Shown here one piece after another: positions 33,061 through 43,332 of a stretch of DNA of 64,000 bases (position 1 is its first letter; the number at the start of each line of letters is the position of its first letter). The notes under the pieces were generated by a model, which saw nothing but the letters and a program-made list of their open reading frames with translations, was not told the origin of the DNA and searched no databases. The stretch covers positions 9,882,809-9,946,808 of the forward strand of contig CM043959.1 in the NCBI GenBank assembly GCA_014529385.2. Direction: 5' to 3'. The translations under genes and the position numbers were made by a program. The DNA is from Adiantum capillus-veneris. Lineage: Eukaryota > Streptophyta > Polypodiopsida > Polypodiales > Pteridaceae.

Positions 33061-34514
33061 GATGATGTTGGCTTGAAGTTCTACACATCTTCTTATCTGC
33101 ATGCCAATTGTGGTAGTATTGCTCATGTTTTTGAAGTCTTTTCTGAAGATTTTTATGATGGAGAGTGGATTATGATTGGCCTCTACCTAAGTACTCTCAC
33201 TAAACAAGATGTTTGGAGTGATCAAGAATTCAAGAAGATCAGGAAAAAGGCCTATGGCTATTTCCTGAAAGATGGACATTTATGGAAACAAACGAAGCGC
33301 CCAGGAGGGGTACCACAACGAATTATTTGCGACAAAGAGACTCAACAGAAGGTAATTAAAGACTTTCACGAAAGTCTATGGGCTGGACACAGAGGAATCT
33401 GGGCAACCTTTGTCAAGATGAAAGACCGATATTGGTGGAGAGGTATGTACAAAGATGTGGTTCAATTTGTGGAATCATGCTTAATATGTCAACAGTTCTC
33501 TAATGTGCGACATAGAGATGGATTGCATCCCACCTATCCGCTGGCTATGCACTACAAGTGGGTGGTGGACCTTATTACAATGCCAGTAGGAGTGTGGAAG
33601 ATGAGATATATTGTTCTTCACAGGGAAGATCTTACTAATCAGGTTGAAGGCAGAGCTTTGCGCACCAAAGCTACCAGTTCAGTATGCAAGTTCTTGCTTG
33701 AAGATGTTATCTCCAGGTATGAATGTGTTGGAGGATTACTACAGATAAAGGCGAGCTGGATGCAGATGAAGCTCGAGAGTTTTTTGCTCATATGGGTATT
33801 AAACTCGCTCTCACTACAATATATAATCTAGAAGGTAATGGGAAAAGTGAAAGAGGACATCCGCCTATTGTTAAAGCTTTAGCAAAGGCGTGTGAAGGAC
33901 ATATTGGTGATTGGCCTAGACTCTTGCCATTTGCTTTATAGGCTGATCGCACTACACACAGTTCTGTTACAGGATTTATGCCGTTCGAATTGATGCATGG
34001 GTAAAAACCCATCATTCCTATAGAGGAAGCAGTTATGACTTGGACCATAATGCCATGGGAAGAAGGTATTTCTACTGCAGACTTGCTTGCTCTACGTATT
34101 TGCCATCTTGAGAGGCATCAAGAGGACATTGAACAGGCTAAAGAGAAGATTAAAGAAGCGAGATTGAAGAATAAGGCAGCATTTGATGGTAAGCATAGAT
34201 TACGACCACATGCTATCAAAGACGGTGACTGGGTACTTGTCTATGACAGTAGCTTGGAGAACCAATGTACTTCTATGCGGAAAATGGTTAAATGGTGGTT
34301 TGGACCATATGTGGTTCTACATGTTTTTGATAATGCAACATATCAATTATGTGAACTTGATAGCACTATGCTCAAAGTGCCTATTGCAGGGAAACGGATC
34401 AAGCTATTCAAAAAGAGAGAAGGCGAGATTGTTCTTGAAGATTCCCATTCAGATCCACCTTTGGAGGATCATGTTATGTATATGTCTAATGATGATTTTA
34501 ATGAAGCTGATTAA
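33060..34514 (+). pseudogene. Element A integrase
   Basis: Zinc-binding N-terminus 'HESLWAGHRGIW...SCLICQ' (HHCC, about 33367-33492), core start 'WVVDLITMPVG' (first Asp, 33566), 'DKGELDADEAREFF' near 33747 in another frame (second Asp) and 'EGNGKSERGHPPIVKA' (Glu, about 33850), then a C-terminal basic region with 'KEARLKNKAAFDGKHRLRP' and 'DGDWVLVYDSS'. Two frame changes near 33730 and stops near 33940 and 34003 break it. It lacks a recognisable chromodomain. Confidence 0.8.
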
Positions 34515-34548
34515 GTGCAATTGGCACAGACCAAAGGCTGTGCAGGTT

Positions 34549-34561
34549 CAGAGGGGGTGAA
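34549..34561 (+). other. Polypurine tract of element A
   Basis: AGAGGGGGTGAA directly before the 3' LTR. B has AGAGGGGGTGGA in the same position. Confidence 0.82.
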
Positions 34562-35356
34562 TGGCGTGCCGCTCCACCTCCACAATGGAAAAAAGAGTAA
34601 AGAGAAGCACAAAAAGTCTATTTGAAGCTCACACATTTATTGAGCAGTGACCAGGGCTCGAAAACAAACAAGAAGATCCAAAAAGTGTATGCTTTATGTG
34701 GTTATGAAGGCCTAAGCGTAGAGATTTTATGCTTGAAGAAAAGGTTTTACACATGAAAGGGCTCTTAGGAAATTTAAGGAAACTTGGGCAGAGGAAGAGA
34801 TGTGGTCAGTGGTGGTAAAAAGGAAAGTGTGTGAGAGACTTCACATCTCTGCATGAGGGAGGCCGAAAAAGTCTTATTCTAGACAATTTTTATAAAATAG
34901 GTTTGTGGACAAAACGGACCGCGCACGCAGAAGGAAAAGAGCGTTTTGAGCATTTTTGCATGTCACGCACAGAGGCTAATTTTGCACCGATTAGGAGATA
35001 TTCAAGTTTTTGTGCTCTGCTGTATTAGCGGGGAGGAAGCCAAAAGCTTTGAGCACTCTAATCATAAGCCAAGCTTCCATAGCCCACTCTCATCCAATCT
35101 TCCATAGCCAATCTAATCAAAGACACCATAAGCCACTCGAATCCAAGCTTCCAAGCCACTCTAATCATGGAAGGAGTTTAAATAATGTAAGCAGTGGTAC
35201 TCTTAATGATAATCAAGCTTCAGGATCTTGTTCAAGCTGTCAGTTTTAAGCTTTGTCTACATTCATTATGTCTGCTGCAACTGTCTTCCTCACACCTCTC
35301 ACAGCCAGCGGCCCTGCGCCTTCCCGGCTCACCTTTCGAGCACAAAACCCCCGACA
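34562..35356 (+). repeat. 3' LTR of element A
   Basis: 795 bp; begins TGGCGTGCCGC (one change from TGTCG in the first bases) and ends CCCCCGACA, followed by ACGT. The two LTRs of A differ at many positions, so A is clearly older than copia element 2. Confidence 0.9.
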
Positions 35357-35360
35357 ACGT

Positions 35361-36390
35361 AGGTGCGAGAATGGGGATGAAGGGCCTTCAAAGCGGGCCA
35401 GGAGGTGTGGAGGTAGATATAACACAGTGCCTCCTAGATCTCCTTCCTCGCAACAGATGCCTATCCCCGAAGTGCCTATGCAGGAATCCTCTAAATAAAA
35501 GAAGAAAGAAGCAACATAAGCTAAAGCAAAGGGTCCGACCTACACGCTCCCATCTGTTATAGAGGCACCGATAGATCTCAAAAAGGTTTTGGAAGAGAGA
35601 ATTTTAAATAGTAAGGTGGAATTTACCTTGGGTGACGTCCTTGGAATAGCAAAGAGGGAGTTCGATGTCGAGATAATTTATATCATCGAGAGGAAGCGGC
35701 ACTCTCTTACTGAATCTATCCATGTACATGGTGAAGAAGAGACTTTTAATGCACACGGAGTACAGGTCTATGGTGTGCAAGGCAATGAAACTATTGCTGG
35801 ATGTTACAAGTCTAGGGGAGGAGTAAAACAGGTTCACTTTCTGGATGATAAGGATGAATTTGAGACCACTCACAAGAGTCATTGTGCAAGAGCGAGTATA
35901 GAGACCCTAGTGAAAGTGGGAGACTTAGAAGAGCCATCCAGTGTGCTGATAGATCATGGGTCAGAAATTAATCTTACGTCAAAGAGTCTTTATCAAAAAG
36001 AAAAATGGCCACTTTATATAAATCATGGATGGATGATTCATGTAGCAAACAACTCATCAGGGGAGCTGTAAGGAGCTTGTCCATATCTAAAGGTGACTAT
36101 AAGGGATGTGAAAGATTACCAAAATTTCTTTGTGCATGAGATTCTACATACCCTCTTATCCTTGGCCAGACATACAACACTACTACTCGCATGGAAGCCA
36201 AGATAATGGACAATGGGTCAGCTTATGCTAGGATAAGGTGAAGGAATGGGAAGCGTGCAGTACAATTCCTTACTATTTGTGTGGACCATGAAAGGAACCG
36301 TGAAAGTCTTAGAGAGCAACCCTTGCCAAATACAAACAAAGAATTCAAGGACTACAGGGATATGAGGGGTTTTGGCCATGTACCATTGTA
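35361..36390 (+). pseudogene. Element B gag C-terminus and protease
   Basis: Starts in B's gag frame right after the ACGT copy ('RCENGDEGPSKRARR'). A 160-codon frame at 35589-36071 runs from 'LGDVLGIAKREF' to the protease 'VLIDHGSEINLTSKSLYQK', again Asp-His-Gly. A TAG/TAA near 36069 and frame changes near 36130 separate 'ACPYLKVTIRDVKDYQNFFV' and the later Gly-rich end. The order matches element A closely. Confidence 0.75.
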
Positions 36391-36762
36391 GAGCGGGATT
36401 GTAGTGGTACAAGAAGAGAAAATTTATCTCATGATGTATATGCAAAGGAGACGTTTTCTACAAGTTTTGTAGGACTAACAGACTATGGATCTATTTCTTT
36501 TACAAAGTTTGAGGACTTAAAGCGGGGTGAACGACAACATGTAAATAGTGTACAAAGAGGCTAGAAGATTAATGGTTTGCTAGAAGATGATGAATGCATT
36601 GCAGGTGTGTTTGATGAGTGTTCGTTTGTGGGTACTATGCAAGACTTGGAGTCTTTAGTGGATTGCAATTTGCGTATGGAAAGTGAGGTTGTGAAAGTTT
36701 TCTCAATAGAAATGTACAAGGTCATTGAGGATTTAAAAAATTCTTAAGGTGTTGATGTACAA

Positions 36763-37871
36763 GTGGAGACGAAGTATAAGTTTGTGGCAAAGAAAGGGAA
36801 ACCAGTGGCATTACCTCTACCAAAAGATTGCACAAATAAGATGGAACAAGCTGCTTTGCAACCTAGCTTTCGTGACCCAAGCAAGATTAGACACAAGTTC
36901 ACACAGAATTCTTTGAAGGAGTTAAAGGTTGGTTGCGAGGACAATTTGACAAAAGCTGAAAGGATATTCTTTGAAGACATGCTTGCCAAACACGAAAAAG
37001 CTTTTGCATTTGAACTGCATGAGATAGGGTGCGTTGATCCATCCATTTTTGCTCCTATGGTGATCTTCACTATCCATCATGTACCTTGGAGCTTGAGGCC
37101 TATTCCGATTCCAAAGGCCCATTTGCCAAAACTCATTGAATTGCTTAATGAAAAGATCAAGATGGGTATCTTGGAGCCTTCTTGTTCTTCGTATTCAAAA
37201 AGGTGGTTCACAGTTCCGAAGAAAAATGGTTCTTTACGCTTTATTCAAAATAAGCAACCTGTAAATAAGGTGACAATCAGAAATGTGGGTACAGGGTCAA
37301 CTGTAGATGAGTTTGTAGAGGCATTTGCACGAAGGGAAATATATTCTATGGGAGATTTGTACTCAGGGTATGATCAGTTTCAACTAGCAATGGAAAGCAG
37401 GGATGTGACTACCATGAGGACACCTTTGGTCCTAGTAAGGATATGCACCTTAACTCAGGGAGCAACTGATTCAGTTGCACATATGATGAATGGTATGAAC
37501 AAATTCCTATGTGACTTCATACCTCAAACTACAATGCCTTTCCTTGATGATGTGCCAATTAAAGGATGTGATGTAAGTGATATAGATGTGGCTCTGGACT
37601 CGTGGGGGTGCCGCAAGTATGTGGCAAACCATATCAAAGTGATAATATATTGTCGAGGTTGGAGGAGGTGAACCTCACCTTGTCGGGACAAAAGTCGGTG
37701 TTTTGTGTGAATGAAGTTCTTATTGTGGGACATACGTGCGGGCCATATGGTAGAAGTCCTTGTCCTACAAAGATTGATGTAATTCAAAGAATGGAAGAGA
37801 AATGTATAAATATCACTGGGGATCGAAGGTTCATGGGTGCATGTGTGTTCTATGTTATCTGGATTCCATAG
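36763..37871 (+). pseudogene. Element B reverse transcriptase, long open segment
   Basis: The frame is open for 302 codons (36763-37671) through all core RT landmarks: 'GILEPSCSSYSKRWFTVPKKNG', 'IYSMGDLYSGYDQFQLA', 'TPLVLVRICTLTQGATDS' and 'MPFLDDVPIKG' with Asp-Asp at 37546-37551. A frameshift near 37660 moves the thumb/connection ('LTLSGQKSVFCVNEVLIVGHTC') to another frame. The RT is better preserved than that of A despite B being older as a locus, so coding decay is uneven. FLDD replaces the usual YxDD. Confidence 0.82.
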
Positions 37872-37874
37872 TAT

Positions 37875-38531
37875 GTGCATGTGGCAGAACCTTTGTATCA
37901 ACTTTTTAGAAAGAACCAACGGGAAGAAATGCATACCCATGCCATGACAAAATTAAAGAAGTTGTTGCTTATGTCTCAAACTTTGAGGAAAGAAAACTAT
38001 GAATGTGGAAGATGTGTAATTGTGACAGTGGATACTAGTCCCATAGGAATTGGATGGGCGATTGGGCAAGATGATGATGATGGCAAGCAATATGTGGTGA
38101 GATTTGGAGCAAAGGTCCCAAGTGCTCCTCAACACAACTATCCACAGATAAAAAGAGAGTTACAGGGAGTAGTCACAACTTTGAAATGTGACAAATAGTA
38201 TTTGATAGGAGCAAATGTAATAGTGGAGACTGATTGTCTACGCCTTATTGGAATGATCACAAGCTGCTCAACTCTCGACATTGCTATGCTGAGATGGATT
38301 GCCTACATAAAGTCCTTAAATCCAGAATTTAAGCATATTGCAAGGAAAGATAATTCAGTTGTTTGCAGATATGCTTTCAAGAGCAAGTTATGAAAATGAA
38401 GAAGACATGGTTGTCGAGGGAGATGATATAGGTACACAGTTGTATAGTCTCTCTCATGCCAAGGGTGATCATGTTTGTTTGTCAAATGTACTTGAGTCAT
38501 TTATAGAGGACCTATATGAAGGTGACTGGTT
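37875..38531 (+). pseudogene. Element B RNase H and start of integrase region, cut by copia 2
   Basis: 'VIVTVDTSPIGIGWAIGQDD', 'KRELQGVVTTL', 'VETDCLRLIG' and, after a one-base shift, 'ADMLSRASYENEED' provide the four acidic positions of RNase H. A TAG lies at 38198. The frame reaches 'IEDLYEGDW' at the left copy of TGGTT, where copia 2 begins, and continues at 44122 as 'LLIEYYL'. Element A reads 'SEDFYDGEWIMIGLYL' uninterrupted at the same place. Confidence 0.78.
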
Positions 38532-38689
38532 TGTTAAGTATGGAGCCTGATTTACCCTTGTAATTTTCTGTGGTAAAAGCGCACATTTGTAAGGCCCCCA
38601 TTATGAGGAGAAGCCATCGTGCGTGAAGGAAAATCACTCACTGGAAACCAAAATTTTCACGGACAAGAATCAGGGGCAACTTTAAAGGC

Positions 38690-38711
38690 CTCGGGGGCGG
38701 AGGCCCCCGAG
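38690..38711. other. GC-rich 9-bp hairpin in the copia 2 LTR
   Basis: CTCGGGGGC (38690-38698) pairs perfectly with GCCCCCGAG (38703-38711) around a 4-base loop. Present in the other LTR as well. It lies upstream of the TATA box, so it would not be in the 5' end of the transcript but would lie in the 3' end copy only if U3 is included. Confidence 0.75.
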
Positions 38712-38995
38712 ACTTTTTTTCGCCGGAATATTCCTTTTCGTCGGAATATTATGGTCGGACGGCGATCGGAAAGTGGTCGGAAAACAACCGGTCGGTTGGC
38801 CGGTGGCCGGTAGTCAATGGCCAATGGCCGGTGGTCGGAAGTCAATGGCCGGTGGCCGGTGGCCGAATTCAAAAGCGGACTTGTCTTCTCAAGGGCGGCC
38901 ACACATGGGCGGATTGGAGGGTCCGATTTGGACTTATTCGCACAAGGGCGGCTACACATGGCTGTCTCTCATAAGAGAGGGCAGCCCTTTTGGCC

Positions 38996-39003
38996 TATAA
39001 AAG
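38996..39003 (+). promoter_or_regulatory. TATA box of copia element 2 LTR promoter
   Basis: TATAAAAG in the 5' LTR, about 465 bp from its start; the 3' LTR has the same at 43797-43804. Transcription would start roughly 25-35 bp downstream. Confidence 0.7.
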
Positions 39004-39319
39004 GAGGCCATTTCTACACACATTTCATAGTGTGTGAAGTTGATGCAACAAGGTGAGTGTGAGGTGGTGAGAGTGAAGCAAGGCGGGAGCTCCATTAAGG
39101 GTATAATCCCTTTGTAAACTACTTCTTGTTTTGAAGTACTAAAGCCATTGAGTGGCTGCTTTCCCGTGGACGTAGCCCACATTGGGTGAACCACGTATAT
39201 CGTGTGTACTCTCTCTCTCTCTCTCTCTCTACTCTATAATCTCGTGTATATAAATCTGTCTCTCTCCATTAAGTAATCTACTCAATTATCTATTTAGCTA
39301 CGTCTTATTTCCTAACAAC

Positions 39320-39331
39320 TGGTATCAGAGC
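39320..39331 (+). other. tRNA-Met primer-binding site of copia element 2
   Basis: TGGTATCAGAGC begins two bases after the LTR end (spacer AC). It is the standard copia initiator-tRNA-Met primer site. Confidence 0.95.
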
Positions 39332-39390
39332 AAGGTTTGCTCGTAGCTAAATTATCTCAAGGAAAGGATTCCTTGAATTGAGTGGGAGTT

Positions 39391-42300
39391 ATGGCGGAGG
39401 AAGGGAAGCTCAAGATTGAGAAGTTCAACGGAAAAAACTACCAACATTGGAAGATGCAGATTGAAGACTATCTCTACCAGAAGGACCTCTATTTGCCACT
39501 AGGCGGTCTTGCGAAGAAGCCCGCAACAATGGCAGATGAAGCATGGATTGTCCTTGATCGAAAGGCACTGGGAACAATCCGGTTAAGCTTGGCGTCAACG
39601 GTGGCCTTCAATGTTTCAGAGATGAAGACCACGGAGGACTTGATGAAGTCACTTGACGACTTCTACGAGAAACCATCGGCATCCAATAAGGTATTTCTTA
39701 TGAAGCGCTTGTTCAATCTAAAGATGGCAGAGAATGGTTCAGTTGCAGAACACCTAAATGACTTTAACACAAACATAAGTCAACTTCGATCAGTGAAAAT
39801 CAATTTCGATGACGAAGTGCGAGCTCTCCTTATACTATCATCTCTACCGGATAGTTGGGACAGCCTTGTGATGGCTGTAAGTAATTCTATCTCTGGCACA
39901 AATACTCTTAAGTTTGATGATGTTGTGGGTGTTCTTCTAAGCGAGGAAATGCGAAGGAGAAGCACAGGAGAATCATCAAGTGCTGCACTATCAGTGGAAA
40001 CAAGAGGAAGGCCTAAGGAGAGGTTCAAAAACCAAAAGGGTCGTGATCGCTCAAGGCGGAGCAAGTCACGCACAAAGTCAGTTCTTGAATGTTGGAACTG
40101 CGGCAAGAAGGGCCACGTCAAGAAGGATTGCTGGTCCAAGAAGAAGAAGGAGACAGAGTCTCAAGACAACAAGCCAACATCGGAGGCCAATGTGGCAGGT
40201 AAAGTAGAGCAAGATGCTCTAATTCTCTCATTAGACAATGTGTCTAATTCCTGGATAGTAGATTCCGGGGCTTCATTCCATGCGACACCACACAAGCAAC
40301 ATTTCCAAGACTACACCAAAGGTAATTTTGGGTATGTATACTTGGGAGATGATGAAGCTTGTGAGATTGTCGGCAAAGGTACAGTTTCTGTCAAAACTGC
40401 TAACGGAAATGAATGGAAGCTTAAAGATGTTAGGCATGTTCCTTGTCTTCGCAAAAATTTGATCTCTACAGGACAATTGGACGATGAAGGTCACAACATT
40501 GCATTCGGAAACAAACGGTGGAAGATCTCAAAGGGATCTTTGGTGGTTGCCAAGGGTGAAAAAGTCGGTACACTGTACTTGTGTACTGCTAGCACACAAC
40601 CTTCAGCTTGTGCAGCAACTACAGAAGTTGACAGTGCGGTGTGGCACTACCGACTTGGGCATATGAGTGCCAAAGGAATGCAAATCCTTCAAACAAAGAA
40701 GCTTTTACCAGGTTTGAAAGAAGTGGACTTAGAGTTCTGTGAAGATTGTGTTTATGGTAAACAAAAGAGGGTAAAATTTCAAAAATCAGGAAATGAAAGA
40801 AAAAATAAAAAACTTGAGTTGGTTCATTCTGATGTTTGGGGTCCTGCAAGTACACCATCACTTGGTGGCTCATTGTACTATGTAACATTCATAGACGATG
40901 CGACTAGAAAAACATGGGTTTATGTCATGAAGAATAAATCCGATGTATTTTCCATATTTCAAAGGTGGAAAGCCTTTGTGGAGAATGAAACAGGTACCAA
41001 GGTTAAATGCCTCAGATCCGACAATGGAGGTGAATATTGCAGCCAAGCTTTTGAAAGCTTTTGTGCTAGCAATGGCATTCGGAGGCAAAGGACAACCCCA
41101 AGGACACCTCAACAAAATGGGATTTCGGAAAGGATGAACAGGACAATCATGGAACGAGCACGAAGCATGCGGCTACATGCAGGCCTACCGCTTGAGCTTT
41201 GGGCGGAAGCTGTAAGTACGTCTGTGTACTTAATCAATCGGTCACCCTCAACGGCATTGGATGGGGGAGTTCCAGAAGAGGCATGGACAGATAAACCGGT
41301 GAATTATGCATTTCTCAAAGTGTTTGGGTGTGAGGCTTTCATGCACATAGATAGAAGCCTAAGATCAAAGTTAGATGCAAAGTCCAAAAAGTGTTTCTTC
41401 ATTGGCTATGGAGAAGGAGACTTTGGGTATCGCCTATGGAATCCTGAAGATGGTAAAATCTTAAGGAGTAGGGATGTATTTTTTAACGAACAAAATATGT
41501 ACAAAGATTACTTGGAAAGAAAACAAACAAAAGGAACAGGTGATGAGTACATGGAGCTTGAGGACGGTGAAGACTCAAGGACTGCAAACGGTGACAATGT
41601 GCAACAACGTCAACCAAATGAGGAGCCTCAACCTATTCCCCGAAGATCTACAAGAGCAAGTAGACCTCCAGAAAGGTTTGTTCCTTCCTTCAACCATCTC
41701 TTGATCTCAGATTCTGGAGAGCCGGAATCATATGAAGAAGCTATGCAACATGAATCCAAAGAAGAATGGACAAAGAGCATGCAAGTGGAGATGGACTCAC
41801 TACATCAGAACCAAACATGGGAGTTGGTTGAGTTGCCTAAAGGTAAGCGGGCACTTCAAAACAAATGGGTGTACAAGATAAAGGAAGAAGAAGGTGGGAA
41901 GAAAAGGTACAAATCTAGGCTTGTGGTAAAAGGTTTTTCTCAAAAGAAAGGTATTGACTTCAATGAAATATTTTCTCCTGTTGTAAAAATGAACTCAATT
42001 AGGCTTGTCTTAAGCCTTGTGGCTGTTCATGATCTAAATCTCGAGCAAATGGATGTAAATACGGCATTCCCTCACGGTGACTTAGAGGAGGAAATCTACA
42101 TGCTTCAACCAAAGGGGTATGAAGTAAAAGGTAAGGAGAAAATGGTTTGCAGATTAAAGAAGAGCTTGTATGGTTTAAAGCAAGCATCAAGACAATGGTA
42201 CTTGAAGTTTGATCGATGGATGTTGGATCATGGATTCACAAGATGCAACTCGGATCACTGCGTCTACACGAAGAATTTGGGAGATGGGGAATTCATCATC

Positions 42301-43272
42301 CTAATGTTGTATGTTGATGACATGTTGATTGCAAGTGCTAACATGCAGGACATCAAAGACCTAAAAGAGGAGCTGTCCAAATCTTTTTCAATGAAAGATT
42401 TAGGTGCTGCAAAGAGGATACTTGGTATGAAAATATCAAGGGACAGGACGAAGAAGACAATAAAGCTATCTCAAGAAGATTACATCAAGAAGGTACTAGA
42501 AAGGTTTGCAATGCAAAATGCAAAACCAGTTTCTACACCTTTGGCTGGTCATTTTAAACTAACGAAGGATATGTGTCCAAAGACACAAGAGGAGATAGCC
42601 TATATGTCTAAAGTTCCATATGCTGCAGCGGTAGGTTCTCTAATGTATGCTATGGTCTGGACAAGGCCAGACATTGCACATGCAGTGGGAGTTGTGAGTA
42701 GGTTCATGGACAACCCAGGTAAAGAGCATTGGCAAGCTGTGAAGTGGATACTTAGGTATCTAAAAGGGACAACAACAAATGCTTTGTATTTTGGAGGAAC
42801 TGATATTTTTCTAGAAGGGTATGCTGATGCAGATATGGCAGGTGACAAAGATACTCGAAGGAGCACTACTGGCTATGTGTTCACGGTTGGAGGCACAGCA
42901 GTAAGCTGGGCTTCAAAGCTGCAGAAAGTGGTTTCACTTTCTACCACGGAAGCAGAGTATGTAGCAATGACGGAGGCAAGCAAAGAAATTCTGTGGCTTC
43001 ACAGATTCTTAGAAGAGCTTAGATTCAAACAAGACAATTGTGTCTTGTACAGTGATAGCCAAAGCGCTATCCATCTTGCGAAGAACTCAGCCTTTCATTC
43101 AAGGACAAAGCACATTGAGGTGAGATATCACTTCATACGCACTCTTTTGGAAGAGGGACAGCTAAAGCTAGGAAAGGTGCATACAAGTGAAAATCCTGCA
43201 GACATGTTTACAAAGGTGGTCAACAAGGAGAAGTTGAGCTTTTGCTCATCTTCAATCGGCATTCAAGGATAA
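39391..43272 (+). CDS. gag-pol: Copia element 2 gag-pol polyprotein, intact
   Basis: Start chosen at ATG 39391 (GVM upstream in frame has no ATG). 1293 codons. Residue positions: gag 1-220; CCHC knuckle CWNCGKKGHVKKDC 234-247; protease Asp-Ser-Gly at 291-293 ('VDSGASFH'); integrase HHCC His419, His424, Cys450, Cys453; integrase catalytic Asp481, Asp544, Glu580 with the expected 35-residue D-E spacing ('HSDVWGP', 'RSDNGGEY', 'NGISERMNR'); reverse transcriptase Asp888 and YVDD with Asp976-977; RNase H Asp1146, Glu1187, Asp1222. All catalytic residues are present. The single frame without gag-pol shift is typical of plant copia. Cleaved by its own protease in cytoplasmic particles; cDNA is integrated in the nucleus. 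Confidence 0.97.
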   Translation: MAEEGKLKIEKFNGKNYQHWKMQIEDYLYQKDLYLPLGGLAKKPATMADEAWIVLDRKALGTIRLSLASTVAFNVSEMKTTEDLMKSLDDFYEKPSASNKVFLMKRLFNLKMAENGSVAEHLNDFNTNISQLRSVKINFDDEVRALLILSSLPDSWDSLVMAVSNSISGTNTLKFDDVVGVLLSEEMRRRSTGESSSAALSVETRGRPKERFKNQKGRDRSRRSKSRTKSVLECWNCGKKGHVKKDCWSKKKKETESQDNKPTSEANVAGKVEQDALILSLDNVSNSWIVDSGASFHATPHKQHFQDYTKGNFGYVYLGDDEACEIVGKGTVSVKTANGNEWKLKDVRHVPCLRKNLISTGQLDDEGHNIAFGNKRWKISKGSLVVAKGEKVGTLYLCTASTQPSACAATTEVDSAVWHYRLGHMSAKGMQILQTKKLLPGLKEVDLEFCEDCVYGKQKRVKFQKSGNERKNKKLELVHSDVWGPASTPSLGGSLYYVTFIDDATRKTWVYVMKNKSDVFSIFQRWKAFVENETGTKVKCLRSDNGGEYCSQAFESFCASNGIRRQRTTPRTPQQNGISERMNRTIMERARSMRLHAGLPLELWAEAVSTSVYLINRSPSTALDGGVPEEAWTDKPVNYAFLKVFGCEAFMHIDRSLRSKLDAKSKKCFFIGYGEGDFGYRLWNPEDGKILRSRDVFFNEQNMYKDYLERKQTKGTGDEYMELEDGEDSRTANGDNVQQRQPNEEPQPIPRRSTRASRPPERFVPSFNHLLISDSGEPESYEEAMQHESKEEWTKSMQVEMDSLHQNQTWELVELPKGKRALQNKWVYKIKEEEGGKKRYKSRLVVKGFSQKKGIDFNEIFSPVVKMNSIRLVLSLVAVHDLNLEQMDVNTAFPHGDLEEEIYMLQPKGYEVKGKEKMVCRLKKSLYGLKQASRQWYLKFDRWMLDHGFTRCNSDHCVYTKNLGDGEFIILMLYVDDMLIASANMQDIKDLKEELSKSFSMKDLGAAKRILGMKISRDRTKKTIKLSQEDYIKKVLERFAMQNAKPVSTPLAGHFKLTKDMCPKTQEEIAYMSKVPYAAAVGSLMYAMVWTRPDIAHAVGVVSRFMDNPGKEHWQAVKWILRYLKGTTTNALYFGGTDIFLEGYADADMAGDKDTRRSTTGYVFTVGGTAVSWASKLQKVVSLSTTEAEYVAMTEASKEILWLHRFLEELRFKQDNCVLYSDSQSAIHLAKNSAFHSRTKHIEVRYHFIRTLLEEGQLKLGKVHTSENPADMFTKVVNKEKLSFCSSSIGIQG

Positions 43273-43321
43273 GAAGCCAGAATGGAAAGCAATCACAGGT
43301 TTGGTTTGGAGATCAGTCTCC

Positions 43322-43332
43322 AAGTGGGAGAT
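43322..43332 (+). other. Polypurine tract of copia element 2
   Basis: AAGTGGGAGAT directly precedes the 3' LTR start TGTTAAG. It primes plus-strand synthesis. Confidence 0.88.

Larger units (their letters stand above)
27785..35356 (+). mobile_element. Ty3/gypsy element A, complete structure, ACGT target duplication
   Basis: 7572 bp with LTRs at 27785-28577 and 34562-35356, termini TGTCG...CGACA, a TTGGTGAACCC primer region, gag, protease, reverse transcriptase, RNase H, integrase in Ty3 order, and an AGAGGGGGTGAA polypurine tract. ACGT flanks it (27781-27784 and 35357-35360), and B's gag frame is restored on removal. Pol is interrupted by many stops, so it is not autonomous. It is closely related to B by protein organisation. 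Confidence 0.9.
38532..39317 (+). repeat. 5' LTR of copia element 2
   Basis: 786 bp. Contains a GC-rich hairpin (38690-38711), a GGAATATTCC palindrome, a GGCCGGTGGCC-rich array (38800-38870), a TATA box and a CT microsatellite (39209-39231). All are shared by the 3' LTR. Confidence 0.96.

Noticed and set aside
35344-35361. 5-bp AACGT duplication for element A
   Set aside because: It would require the LTR to end CGAC in place of CGACA; B and D do not have AACG on the left flank, so 4 bp (ACGT) fits all three.
39382-39390. Start of the copia 2 polyprotein three codons upstream
   Set aside because: That position is GTG; the first ATG in frame is 39391, and a plant transcript would use it.
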